Shown here: positions 53,511-63,773 of the stretch, in pieces | Numbering within the stretch: position 1 is the stretch's first letter | How the letters are laid out: each line of letters starts with the position of its first letter | Assembly: GCA_030512335.1 (NCBI GenBank) | Contig: JAULSU010000007.1 | Location: 186,001-250,000, forward strand | Length of the DNA stretch: 64,000 bases | Direction of reading: 5' to 3' | From: Immersiella caudata | Lineage: Eukaryota; Ascomycota; Sordariomycetes; Sordariales; Lasiosphaeriaceae | Position numbers and translations under genes: made by a program | The notes under the pieces: model-generated | What the model saw: the letters and a program-made list of their open reading frames with translations, nothing else | Told to the model about the DNA's origin: nothing | The model's database searches: none

Positions 53511-54282
53511 CAAACTTCCCACCTCGGAAATCGGAAATAAGCGAACGGTGTTTGTCCTATCTGAAGTTATACTGCTGATTCCCTATGCGCAAAATACTGT
53601 AAAACTCTCTCGACAAGTTTGCTCTATCCTGTAGCTTGGTGAGATGTAAGTATTTCAGGATGCTGACCGCTTTCAATGGGTACAGCTTAGCCCCGAGCAA
53701 TATGAAACCTGGGAGCAATGCTCAACAATTTGGTCTGCTTTGTTACTATATCTAAAACGGACCGTGCCTGAAACTGGGTCCATTAAGCCAGGAGGTATTT
53801 AATGGGTATTCTCGTCCTCAGGTATGGAACCGTCCGTTTGAGAAAGCATCAGTAAGGTATTAGCATATAGTACAATTTCCAACTGTAACGTAGGACTACG
53901 TTAGGGGGACGAGGATAGGGGGTTGCACTGCAAGATGGTAGTTTGTACGATAGGGGGTTAGGTAAGTGATCAATTGAAGCCTATCTTCCTCGCTCTCTAG
54001 TTTGGCCAGAGATACTCTATTATACTTGTGTGCTCTGAGCACAGGTACTGGGGTTGGCGAGGGTAACTTTAGGGTAAAACAATACAAACCACTCTTTTGC
54101 CAAGACATCCATTTCCTGGGTTTCTGACACAAACATCACTCCAATTCTGTTTGCCGGTGACGGGGTGTTGTGTCATCGATTTTTGTGGTGTTTTAGACTT
54201 TGGTGGCACACGAAGCCGTGGCTACCCGGCCGCCACTCACACCTTTTTTTTTTTGTCCCAGTAACAACAACACCTCGCCAAC
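53511..54282. other. Intergenic with LTR-like fragment
   Basis: The stretch about 53890-54030 (GGGTTGCACTGCAAGAT, then AAGTGATCA and CGCTCTCT) is similar to 63550-63660 inside the solo LTR, so it is an LTR fragment in the same orientation. No gene otherwise; a T-run (54245-54254) lies just before the next start. Confidence 0.5.
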
Positions 54283-54624
54283 ATGAAGCTGTCCTTCACG
54301 CCCGGTACTATCCCCCATGCCCATACCACCGCCATAAACTCTTTCCCTCCACTAACATACTGTCCCGCAGCCGCCATGCTCACTTTTGGGCTCCTCTACA
54401 TGGCTGGAGCGAATCCCGTTCCCGACCGTGGCCCAGCTACTGAACTTCCGCCGCCCTTCTTCGTCTGCAACGACAATAATCTCGCGAAAAAGTGCATGGG
54501 CGATCCGTACCACCAAAATTGCACCCAAGAGGCTTGGGTGAACTACGATGCGCCCCTGGCCGAGTACAGCGATAAGACAAAGTGCTCCTGCGAGGTTCCT
54601 AGCTTCAACACTAGGGCCTGTTAA
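54283..54624 (+). CDS. Small secreted Cys-rich protein (candidate effector)
   Basis: Exons 54283-54304 and 54371-54624 around a 66-bp intron (GTACTA..CGCAG, branch CTAACA), 91 residues. Unspliced, the frame is also open, but splicing creates a compact signal peptide (MKLSFTPAAMLTFGLLYMAG, cleavage near residues 19-23). The mature part of about 70 residues has six cysteines (C at VCNDNN, KKC, QNC, TKCSC and the last residue), an even number suited to three disulphides. No known family recognised. Its place among transposons fits a fast-evolving secreted protein, but secretion and role are inferred. Confidence 0.7.
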   Translation: MKLSFTPGTIPHAHTTAINSFPPLTYCPAAAMLTFGLLYMAGANPVPDRGPATELPPPFFVCNDNNLAKKCMGDPYHQNCTQEAWVNYDAPLAEYSDKTKCSCEVPSFNTRAC

Positions 54625-54784
54625 ATCGTCAAGCATCAATGTTGTCTCTTTTGCTGGGAAGAAGTTACACACCAAAGTCTGTTTTGCTGGAAAGAAGCTG
54701 TACGCTATAGGGTCACGGTAGAAAATGAAAGCAGTCATTGGCCGCCGATGGCCGGGCCAGTAACACAACCTGACCCTCTGGTCA

Positions 54785-56676
54785 TCACATCGTGTCGCAA
54801 CCTTCCCTTTTGACACGATGTCTAGTCGTATCCCCACATGGGCACACGGCATAGATTTGCAATCCACCGAAGCATTTGCACTCCTTACCCTGGCCTGCGC
54901 ATGAAAGGCAGATGTCGAAGTCTACACACCTGCGGCAATCTAGCTCGATAATTTAGTGACCATAGACAACGTAGACTAGGCTAGCTCTCATGTACTTACA
55001 AAGATAAAAGATATCTCCCTTACGGCGGCAGTGATTGCATCTGATCCAGCTCGGCGTTCCGAGATTCCGGTTCTTGGCCTTTGCCGCCGTGCTTGCGCTA
55101 GCATTATACGGGCAATACATGTCTGTTGAGTCTCCGGTGCGTTTGATGTAATAGCCATATTTGGCGTGGCTGAAGGACGAGCGAGGTTCCGCTGTGTCCG
55201 ACCAGCAGCGCCTCCCTTTCTCGTAACAATCCAGGCATATCGTACAATTTTTGGACGACTCAAATGGCGGTAGAGCGGTACAGCGGGAACATTCTAAAAG
55301 CGCAAAAACCCATGCGATCGATTAGTTAGCGCCGACGCAGCACTCAGAAAATGGGTCAAGCGCGACGTATTGCAGGGCACGTACCGTAATAGACACACCC
55401 ACCAAGCACCATGCCGCACCAAGAACAAGAGAGGCAGTAGAAGCTGTCAGATCTCCAAGTGCTGAAGCTGGGACTGCGCCCGGTGTCAAGCAGACTGTCT
55501 TCCCACCTGTCGAGGCTTTCCAATCTCCTCTTTTCCGCGTTCTTGGCGGTAGTCATCAGCAGCTTCTGCGCCCTTTCGTTTTCTTCTTGGAGTTTTTCCT
55601 GGTTTCGACGTCGCTGAATCTCTAGCTCACGCATCTGCCGCTGAAGGGCCTCCATCCTCCTCGTTTCGGCGAGCCTGAGCGCCGCCTCCTGTTGCTGCCG
55701 CTGGGCCACTTGACGCTGGTACTCGAGTATCTGCGCCTGCCTTTTGGCCTCCTGGACCTTCTCCTCCTCGATGCGTTTCTGCTCTTCTTGTTGCCTAAGC
55801 AGCTCAACGTCCTTTTTGTACTGGTTGTTGATGTTGACCATCTCTTCGCCCAGCACAGCATGACCGGCGGCCGTGTCCAAAAGGTCAATGCCCTCGTCGA
55901 CCAGCTCTCGTTGGAGCTGCGTGACAAAGCGCGGATTTGCCGCCATTTCGGTCAACAAGTCAAGAGCATCTGCCTTTTCTTGTCTGATCCTCCGCAGCCT
56001 GGCGCCCTTCGCAACCAAAGCGCCCCAGAACATTTTGTTTGTGGCGAGTTCCTGTTCTCTTTGCACGCCCAGCTCTGGTTCCACCACGTCCCAAAACGTC
56101 GTCCCCAGAACCATGTTCTTGATGCCATCGGGGCCGCATATCTTCTTGAATGCAAATAGCGTCTGTAGAGCCGACCCTTCCATTCGAGTGTTGGTGATGG
56201 GATGGAGGAGGAGAACCCCCGACAGCAAGGTGCCCTGTTGGTACGACGTCGAAAGCCAATTCCCGATTTCGCGCAGGATCTCTCGGGCGCTTCGCGTCGT
56301 ATCGTTGAATCCCGGTGTATCGATGAGGACAAACAAGGCGCCGGTGGTAGGATGGCGGAAGCTGTACGACTGGACGACACCGGTGACTGTGCGGGTTGTT
56401 CCAGAGACGTCAGCGCGAGTCGGCGGAAACTCGCCTTACAGACTTGTACTTTTTGGGTGCCCACTTACCTGACTGCAGGCCACTGCCAACTTCAATCGAG
56501 TCGTTCTCGGTAACTGTCCGTATGAATCTGCTTTTCCCTGTCCCAGTGACACCCATGACGGCAATAAAGATTGCACCGCTGGCAGAAGCACGTTGTGTGG
56601 GAACTTCTCCGGTTCTGGCAAGCTCTCGACTCACGGAAAGCGTGGGGTGCGTAGTCGGAGCAATCTGGGAATCCAT
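54785..56676 (-). CDS. P-loop GTPase with coiled coil and C-terminal zinc fingers
   Basis: Exons 56469-56676, 55385-56386, 55000-55293 and 54785-54939 (introns 82, 91, 60 bp) join in phase into 552 residues. G domain: P-loop VMGVTGTGKSRFI (near 37-49), DTPGFNDTTRS (G3, Walker B) and a TTFWDVV segment where G4 would be. This is the AIG1/septin-like TRAFAC type common in fungi. Residues about 250-375 are a Gln/Glu/Arg-rich coiled coil (MRELEIQRRRNQEKLQEENE). The C-terminus is Cys-rich: FYCLSCSWCG, CSRCTALPPF, CTICLDCYEKGRRC, CNHCRRKGD, CRRC and CLSC, like tandem ZZ-type fingers. Start chosen at 56676; Met at 56808 is also open. It is divergent from a paralogue at 57578. Possible role: oligomerising GTPase; function unknown. 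Confidence 0.8.
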
Positions 56677-57577
56677 TGCAGTTGTGTTGGGTTGCTGCGG
56701 TTGGAAGGCAGCCCTGTGGGGGGAGGTGAGTTGGCTGTAAGAGCTCAGGAAAGGCGGGGTTGGGTCAGTCCTTCGGCTCTCGGAAGGTATTTCAGGATGG
56801 GGGAGCACAAGCTGGGAGTCCGTCTGGCCTATGCCCAGGCGTGGAAGGCACTTAACACTGAGGCACCCGGCGCTTGTAGCAAAGGAAGGAGCGCGGCTGC
56901 GTCGGGGAGCGCGACATCTTTCCAGATATACACATGATCAACACGGAAACCGAGAGTTGGACATGTACTTTCTGGTATCATGATTCTCTTGTGAAGTCAC
57001 GATAGGCGCCTAATAGGTTGGGGTGATGCGAAGCACTTGACATGGCGGCACACCTACCTCGGGCAGACTCTCTGGGCGTCCATTTGCCCTGACAGGCGCC
57101 ACTGCCAAAAATCCCGCGCTAGCACGCCTCACAAAAGACAACATCAACCAATGACCACCCGACAAGATTCTTTCGATATTACTGTTCGATGATCTCTGAG
57201 CCCGAGCCATGGCGCGCAGTGCCATTTGATTTGGTGGCCATACAAACCGGGCAACATGGTGGCGCACCCTCCTCGCCCAGTGCTCCTTATCCGGAAGTTC
57301 AAACATGAGCGCTTGGGTCAAGCAGGCTCCTCTAGCTGGTCTGTATGCTATGTATCGGAAGAAAACCACGCCCCATCTTACATCAATGGACTGGGCAGCC
57401 CAATCTCGTTTTCTCCAACATCTTTTAGCTCGGCAGTTGCCATTTCAGCGCTGGCCTCTCTCCAAGCTTCCCGGCGTTCCCCAACACGAAGGTCGCAACA
57501 TCAATCCCAGCGACGCTGTCCAAAGGCCCAAATCCAGGAGATACGATTCTATCTCTGCATTTTCGCCGCAGGGGACG
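56677..57577. promoter_or_regulatory. Shared promoter region of the divergent GTPase pair
   Basis: 0.9 kb between two divergent paralogous GTPase genes. Short frames without domains; no repeat seen. Confidence 0.4.
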
Positions 57578-58961
57578 ATGGATCACACCGCTAGACCTAA
57601 TATCTTGCCAGAAACCGTGACCGCGGCCTATATCCCGCAACCAATCACGTAAGCATTCCATTACTGTTGCCTTGGCTGTTGCATTTCACGGGTTACTAAC
57701 CATATGGTACAAGTCGGGAGGATGTCGTCATCGCCGTTTTGGGGGTGACCGGGTCGGGAAAGTCGGCCTTCATATCTCAGTTTTGCAGTGGAGCGGCTCA
57801 AGAAGGTCATGGACTGAAATCATGTTGGTGGCACGCTGTTACTATGTTCTACTTGCCAGCAGCCCCTGGAGCTTTATCTGATGCCACGCAGGCACATCCG
57901 AAGTCCGCCATTACACTTGCATGCTATCTCCGGGCCAAAACCTGCACCTCGTTGATACCCCTGGCTTCGACGACACCACAAGATCCGACACCGACATCCT
58001 CAAGGACATTGCCCTCTTCCTCAGCACCACGTACCAGCGCAAGATATACCTCTCGGGGCTCATTTACCTGCACAGGATTATCGATCCCCGTGTTACCGGC
58101 TCCATTGCTCGCAACCTGCGCTTCTTCAAGAAGCTCTGCGGCGATGACTCCTTTCAGAGAATTGCCCTGGTTTCCACCATGTGGGATCGCGTCGACGCTC
58201 AAACAGGAGCCTCGAGGGAGGCGGAGCTGACCAGCACCGGTTCGTTCTGGGGCGACATGGTGGCACGAGGCAGCAAGGTGTACCGGCACGACGGGAGCTT
58301 CGACTCGGCGTCCTCCATCCTCACCCAGGTGCTTTCCGCGTCCCAGAGGACCGTGCTGCACATTCAGCGGCAGATGGTGGACCAGCGCCGAGATCTTGAC
58401 CAGACAGACGCCGGGATGGAGCTCGAGGCCGAGCTCCTCCGAGAAAAGCAAAGGATGCAGCGCGAACTGACCGAGATGAAGGAGGAGATGGAAGAAGCGA
58501 TGCGCGAGAGGGACGGCGAAGCAGCCGAGGCCTTGCGCAAGCAGCAGCTAGACTACGAAGCCAAGATCCGAGAGTCGGACAGGCAGCGCGAGAACATGCG
58601 AGTCGGCTTCGAGAAGATGCACGCTGAGAAGGAAAAGGAGATGCGCAAGCTGGTCGAGAAGTGGAACATCGAGAAGAAGAGCATCGCCCGCGAGATCAAC
58701 GAGAAGCAGCGCCTGCTCGAGAGCCTCGCAGCCCAGGTCGAGCGCATGGGCTCCCAGATGCAAAAGGACAGCGAGCGGCTTCAGACGGCTCAACGGGAAC
58801 TTGAAGCCGCGAAGAAGGAGCTGAGCGAGCGGAGGGAGGAATACACCAGGGTGGCGAGGAGAGAAAGGGAACACGGCGGTACGTCCGGGAATGCGATTTC
58901 CACCTTGTTTACCGTCATCGGAGGCACTGCATCCAGCCTTGCCCTATTGTTTCTTCTTTGA
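57578..58961 (+). CDS. P-loop GTPase with coiled coil and C-terminal membrane anchor
   Basis: Exons 57578-57648, 57714-57823 and 57892-58961 (introns 65 and 68 bp; donors GTAAGC and GTTGGT), 416 residues. P-loop VLGVTGSGKSAFISQF (near residue 31), CTSEVRHYTCMLSPG after the second junction, DTPGFDDTTRSD, and STMWDRVDAQTGAS at the G4 position. Residues about 215-385 are a long coiled coil (QMVDQRRDLDQTDAGMELEA onward, rich in E/K/R). The end, ISTLFTVIGGTASSLALLFL, is a hydrophobic tail anchor. It shares G-domain sequence and order with the minus-strand gene next to it but has swapped the zinc fingers for a membrane tail. It is likely an AIG1-like GTPase at an intracellular membrane. Confidence 0.82.
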
Positions 58962-59306
58962 GGGACACTCCTCAGTTGGAACCGCACACATTCTCGCTCT
59001 AACAGATAGCGAGCAGGAATTCTCAACTTTATCGTCTCACATTGCACCGTTATGTAACGGTGCGCCTCAGCATAAGAACTCTTGGGAGACGATTCATGTT
59101 TGGTCAAGTGGGTCTACTTTTGGGGTACTAGGATCGTGCTCCCAGCGAAGGGTCAATGAAGGGCTATTGGATTCTGGATGTGGCTCGGGTCCTCGATAGA
59201 ATCTTCAAGCTGCTCATTTGACTTCATCCAGTGCCCACCTACTCAGGGGCAGCCGCTATAATGCGGCCAAAAAGAAGAGCCTTGCGTATCATTACCTGCA
59301 ACGGTC
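58962..59306. other. Intergenic, no gene seen
   Basis: 345 bp downstream of the tail-anchored GTPase with no supported feature. Confidence 0.4.
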
Positions 59307-59600
59307 TCAGCCCCCTCGATGCCACACATTCGGTCTTGAAAGGGAAATTGTCCCATCCAAGACCAACAGGCCACTGGCTCTCGTGGTGAAGCTCTTGGAG
59401 TAAGAGGCAAGGTGGTAAACTGCACGTGTGTGTTCGTCCGGGATCGGAGCGGCGGGCTCGGAGAGGTTTCTGGAGCCGAAACCCGCGAAGTGCTCCTTCC
59501 CAGTGCGGCCAACAAGGACGCCGATGGCAGCCACTGCAATACCAGAGGCGCGAAGAATTTCGGCAATTGTGGGACCACGGCCCTTAGAATCGGGCTTTCA
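59307..59600 (-). pseudogene. Beta-lactamase-related serine hydrolase fragment
   Basis: A minus-strand frame reads EILRASGIAVAAIGVLVG, then FAGFGSRNLSEPAAPIPDEH and YHLASYSKSFTTRASGLLVL, the N-terminal fold of class C beta-lactamase/transpeptidase-like proteins with the SxxK motif (SYSK). It starts after an in-frame stop and ends after about 95 codons without the Tyr-x-Asn or later motifs, so it is a truncated relic. Confidence 0.6.
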
Positions 59601-60156
59601 GTAATAAAATTCATTGCTGACTGAGCTCCCTGATAGTCGCTGGAAAAGCCGATGAAGAAACTTTGGAACGCTGTGTGCACGAACTGATGCGGAAACCGGT
59701 GTCGAGATGGTCACATAGCGTTTGGCATAGGGCAGGATCTTGTCCAGAGTCAGGTCTCCTGCGAACTCTTGAGCATTGGAAGTCGTGACCCCACAACCGA
59801 TCCACCCCGCAACCGGTCATGATCTGCACGTGCACCCCTTGTCGTCACCAATGCCCAAAACATCGACTTCCTAACGAATTTGTATGGTATAAAATGCTTA
59901 CTATATTTCCTGGGTCTTACGAATCCTTTAGAGGCCACAGATTATTTCCTCTTACGCTTGCTTAATGGCTGGCGTAAGGTTTTTTACAGGGGCCACCTTA
60001 TAGCGCTTAGCCGGCTGGTGAGAGGTTTCCTCCGCCTCTACGATATCGGCGATACGTGTAAATCGCTTATTAAGAGGATCTCAACCCTTTTTCTTCATTC
60101 GTAGCTGTAACGCTTTTATATCCTCCTGTGACGACCTGCGGGCCACCCTTGTGGCC
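59601..60156. other. No gene supported
   Basis: About 0.55 kb with short frames only, becoming AT-rich toward the inverted repeat. Confidence 0.4.
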
Positions 60157-61062
60157 GGGACGGACCGACGTGTCCCCGCAGGCGCCACAGTAAGGATCAA
60201 AGGAAACACCGTGCGCTGGCACGGTGGCCTCTGTCGGTCTTGGCGACTCTGTGAACAGAGGCCCCGGTAGTCAGAGGCCTTACCTCTGTGATCCACTGCC
60301 TTTATTACAACTACTTATAAGACGCATAGAGGCCGGTATAAGTTATATCATTATTAGTTAGTATAGATAACTACCACTGTACTTACGATAGTGTGAGGAA
60401 CCTTTTGTTCCTTACGTAAGTATTCGCTTATTAATTAAACTAACTTCGATTATGTCTTACTGCACTAACACTTGGAGTGTTACACTGTCTTATAGTGATA
60501 TATGACCATTATTGACCAGTGAACCCCCGTCTGTAAGGACTTGCCTCTGTATTACTTCTTGTTACGACCTCTTGCCTGTTGACAAACGGTCGGCAGGGTC
60601 GCTAGATAGGATGGGTGGGGTTAAGAGGAGTAATATAAAGGCAAGTCCTTACAGACGGGGGTTCACTGGTTAATAGTGGTTGTATATCACTATAGTACAG
60701 GGTAACACTCTGAGTGTTAGTGCAGTAAGACATAATCGAAGTTGGTTTAATTAATAAGCGAATACTTACGTAAGGAACCAGAAGGGTCCCTCACGATCCG
60801 TGGCTACGGGGTGGGTTCTTATACTGAACAGTATAAGGAATCTAACTATATAGAACGGTATAACAGGAGGTAACTTATACTGGCCTCTATGTGTCCCGCA
60901 GGCAGTTACAACAGAGGCGGTGGGTCACAGAGGTAAGGCCTCTGTGACTTCCGGGGCCTCAGTCCACAGAGCCGCCAAGACCAGCAGAGGCCACTATGCC
61001 TGCGCACGGTGTCTTCCTCTGATCCTTACTGTGGCGCCTGCGGGGACACGTCGGCCCGTTCC
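60157..61062. repeat. 0.9-kb imperfect inverted repeat
   Basis: Arms of about 400 bp run from GACCGACGTGTCCCCGCAGG on the left to the inverse of the same on the right, meeting at a centre of about 70 bp near 60600. Along the arms the copies differ by point changes and small indels. No coding sequence; contains repeated AGAGGCC motifs. It may be two head-to-head copies of one repeat or a large foldback element. Confidence 0.85.
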
Positions 61063-61177
61063 TGTCAGATAAACAGCGATTACCACTTGTCAGAGTAATT
61101 GTCGCGTATTACCACTGCACTAAAAAGCAGGGAACGTTCAATTACTCTGACAAGTGGTAATCGCTGTTTATCTGACA
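61063..61177. mobile_element. 115-bp element with perfect 39-bp terminal inverted repeats
   Basis: Left arm begins TGTCAGATAAACAGCGATTA at 61063 and ends at 61101; the right arm 61139-61177 is its exact inverse, with a 37-bp loop. It directly abuts the larger inverted repeat. No obvious target duplication. Confidence 0.85.
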
Positions 61178-61953
61178 TGTGGTGGTTAAAAGGGGGAGGA
61201 TTATCGTGGAGGGATGTGGGAAATTGTGATCGGCAGGGGGTGGATCGGTTGTGGGGTCACGACTTCTAGCTGTTGCCCAGTTTGGGTGGCGCTGCTTTCT
61301 CTGTCTAGAAGAAACGACAATCTGCGCAGGCCAGGTTGTTTTCAGCGCAGACTGGCTCAGGGCCATGCAGCCGCTGATGGTGATGGTCGTGGAGCTGAGC
61401 AAGATTGACCGATAAGGTACCTGGGTACCTGGATACCAATTTTCACCAACACGCGGCGTGGGCAGACTGCCATTTCTCCCTACCGCAACGTCCGTCTTCC
61501 CCTTCCAAGTCATGGCTTTAACTACTGCTCCCCAGTAGCTCAATCCAACCCCACAATTCATTTTACCAAAAAGCCCTGTGGGATTAAAGCACTTGAGCCC
61601 AACCCGGGAAGGCGCTAGGCTGGCCCCAGAAGACATTAAGTTCACCTGCACCCGCCCAATTATGGTAACTTGGAGATGGCGGCCCAATCCCACACACTAC
61701 AATCTCTCTTACTGTAGTAGGCTTACAATTATTGTATTATAGTCAAAGTACAAACCCCTAATTCGCTATTGGGAAATGCCTCACCCAGTCAATCCGCAAC
61801 CCTAAGGCCTTGCTCCTCCTGCAAAACAAAGTCGTAGCCCTAAACGCAGGAAAAATGCCCCGCCTTAATCCCTTTTACGCTGGGGATCAGCCCCAACACC
61901 CCCAAATCCTTGCCCAACACCACAAACGCTAGGTCCTCTCTCAGCACTCCCTT
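61178..61953. other. No gene supported
   Basis: The minus frame 61142-61693 has no domain and overlaps the inverted-repeat arm. The rest is AT-rich. Confidence 0.4.
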
Positions 61954-62430
61954 CTACCCACTATATTTTTTATACGGGAACTCTGTAACCTCTCCCGTCC
62001 GCATAGACCCCTTCCGCTCATACTACCAAATTAGCCCCAACCGCGTATTAACCACACTAAACTCAAGCCTTCTCACCCCCCATTCCCACTGCGCATAATC
62101 CTCAACCCACTGGACTACCCTCGCACTACAGCCCTGGCCCTGTCGGTCTACTGTGACCGCGAGGAGCACGAACTAAGTGCGCGCTGCATCCAGCTTATAC
62201 ACACTATAGTGCGCCATTGCGGTCCCCTGCGTATTAGCAACGGCAAACACGGCCGTCTCGGGGCGGGCGAGCAGGGCGAGCATGGCTGTATTGTCAATAA
62301 CGTCAATGCTCTTGTGGTCGAGCGATAGGAAAACATCGGTAGTGGGGTCGTTGCGGAAAGACGTATTGATGAGCTTCGTTAGTTGGGGGACGTTGGTGGG
62401 CGTGGCGAGGCGGAAGGTGAGGGAGGTCAT
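61954..62430 (-). pseudogene. GNAT N-acetyltransferase pseudogene with two in-frame stops
   Basis: Start MTSLTFRLATPTNVPQLTKL and continuation VFAVANTQGTAMAHYSVYKL fit the first strands of a GNAT fold. After a TAG at LDAART the same frame continues with FVLLAVTVDRQGQGCSARVV (acetyl-CoA loop Q/R-x-x-G-x-G), LEFSVVNTRLGLIW, another TAG and YERKGSMRTGEV (the usual YEKxGF segment). The full domain length (about 159 codons) is kept, so two nonsense changes, possibly C-to-T type, disabled an otherwise complete gene. Stop-codon readthrough is the alternative. Confidence 0.72.
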
Positions 62431-62699
62431 GGTTGGATTTGGGGGGCGGAAGCGCTTTGGGTTAGGAGTTGGAAAGGGGATGGTTTTATATGTGACGAAT
62501 TGACGAGGTTAGAACGTAGGGTCAAAACCGCGGTTCTAATAATTGCGGCGTGGAAAGGCGCGGCCTGTCTAACTGTGCCACGGAGACGCAGCATTACATT
62601 CTAGATGGTGCAATCAGAAGTGCGCGGTCTTGTGTTGAAGCCAGAACATATATTATTTTCAACGCCCTTTTAGTGATTATACTGCGCGATTAGCTCTAT

Positions 62700-63420
62700 A
62701 CGAGCGCTCGTCGACAGCTGGCTTGCAAGCTAGCAAGGATGAGCAGCTGGCAAACACAGCGAGGAGTTACGCTTCGAAGCAGCGCGAGTGGAGGGAGTGG
62801 TGCAATACGTCGTGCGCAGGGCCGGAGGGAGCCCTCTTTACCTGGCCAGACGACGAGCTTGTTATACCAGATAAGTTGGCTGCCTGGCTAAAAGAAGACA
62901 TCCTTTTGCGGCGCCTCAAGACACCGAAGGCACAACTATACGTAACCCACCGATCTAGTCCGACGAGCAGGCCGCCCTCCACAAAGCCAAAGCTCTCGCC
63001 GTAACGCTGGCAGTACCAGTGAGCGAGGCTGCTTGAATCCTTGCCGATAACCGGGAGATATTCTGGCGCCCTGGTGCATAGACCACCTCCACTATATCCA
63101 GCCAAACCTTTGGCCCACAGATGCTTCTACAACCTTCAACAATACAACTATTCTCCACACTCGTTGCTGCCACCACTAACCATAATAATGCCTGCTACGG
63201 CTAATGGGGAGGCCGGTGACTTGTATACAAAGGGCACGGTAGATGTATATAACGCTGCCGTCATCGAGATCTGGCGTGTGTAAGTAGCCCACAACGGTAA
63301 GAATACAAATAAAGCACGCGGTACCGCTGTCCGTGGTTTTCTAGAACAACGCGGCCGCTAAAGGAACCAGCTCAACCAAGCTAGCTTCAAGTATCGCTGT
63401 ATCAAAGGTATCTAAGTCGG
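62700..63420 (+). mobile_element. Crypton-like tyrosine-recombinase element fragment
   Basis: A frame from about 62723 reads DEQLANTARSYASKQREWRE and PDKLAAWLKEDILLRRLK; a second piece from 63189 reads DLYTKGTVDVYNAAVIEIWR and, past stops, ARGTAVRGFLEQR. These resemble the N-terminal part of fungal Crypton / Ndc10-like proteins (SYxxKQxEWxxWC, KLxxWLKEDVLxR). Frames are broken and the catalytic part is absent. Family call rests on memory of these motifs. Confidence 0.45.
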
Positions 63421-63530
63421 GTATTCCACTCCTAGGTGAATTGCAATCTAGGAACACCTATCAGGAACACTACACACTGCAAAGAATGGGTTGTAATTGG
63501 TTTATTGACTTGCTTGTTCGTCACTCTGGC

Positions 63531-63773
63531 TGTAACACAGGTTGCGTCAGGGGAACTACGATAGGGTGTTGCACTGCAAGATAGTGGTTCATATCATAGG
63601 GGTTGGGTAAGTGATCAGTTAAAGCCTGCCTTCTTCGCTCTCTGGCTCGGCCAGAGAGCTCTTTCTATATCGGTACTATTGCGGTGATGTCCGGCCGGTT
63701 AAACCGGCTTAGCCAGCTCCGATCAGCCCATATTCAGCTCCAATCAGCAGTACGCCACATTCGAGGTGTTACA
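63531..63773 (-). repeat. Solo LTR (copia-type)
   Basis: 243 bp with inverted ends TGTAACAC ... GTGTTACA. On the minus strand it shares GATTGGAGCTGAA and the CTCTCTGGC hairpin with the copia LTR at 52.7 kb, and on the plus strand GGGTTG/GCACTGCAAGAT with 53.9 kb. No adjacent coding sequence or clear target duplication. Confidence 0.6.

Noticed and set aside
59880..60104. 74-codon plus-strand frame with hydrophobic stretches
   Set aside because: AT-rich repeat-border DNA; nothing conserved recognised.
61142..61693. 183-codon minus-strand frame
   Set aside because: Overlaps the arm of the 115-bp inverted-repeat element and has no recognisable domain.
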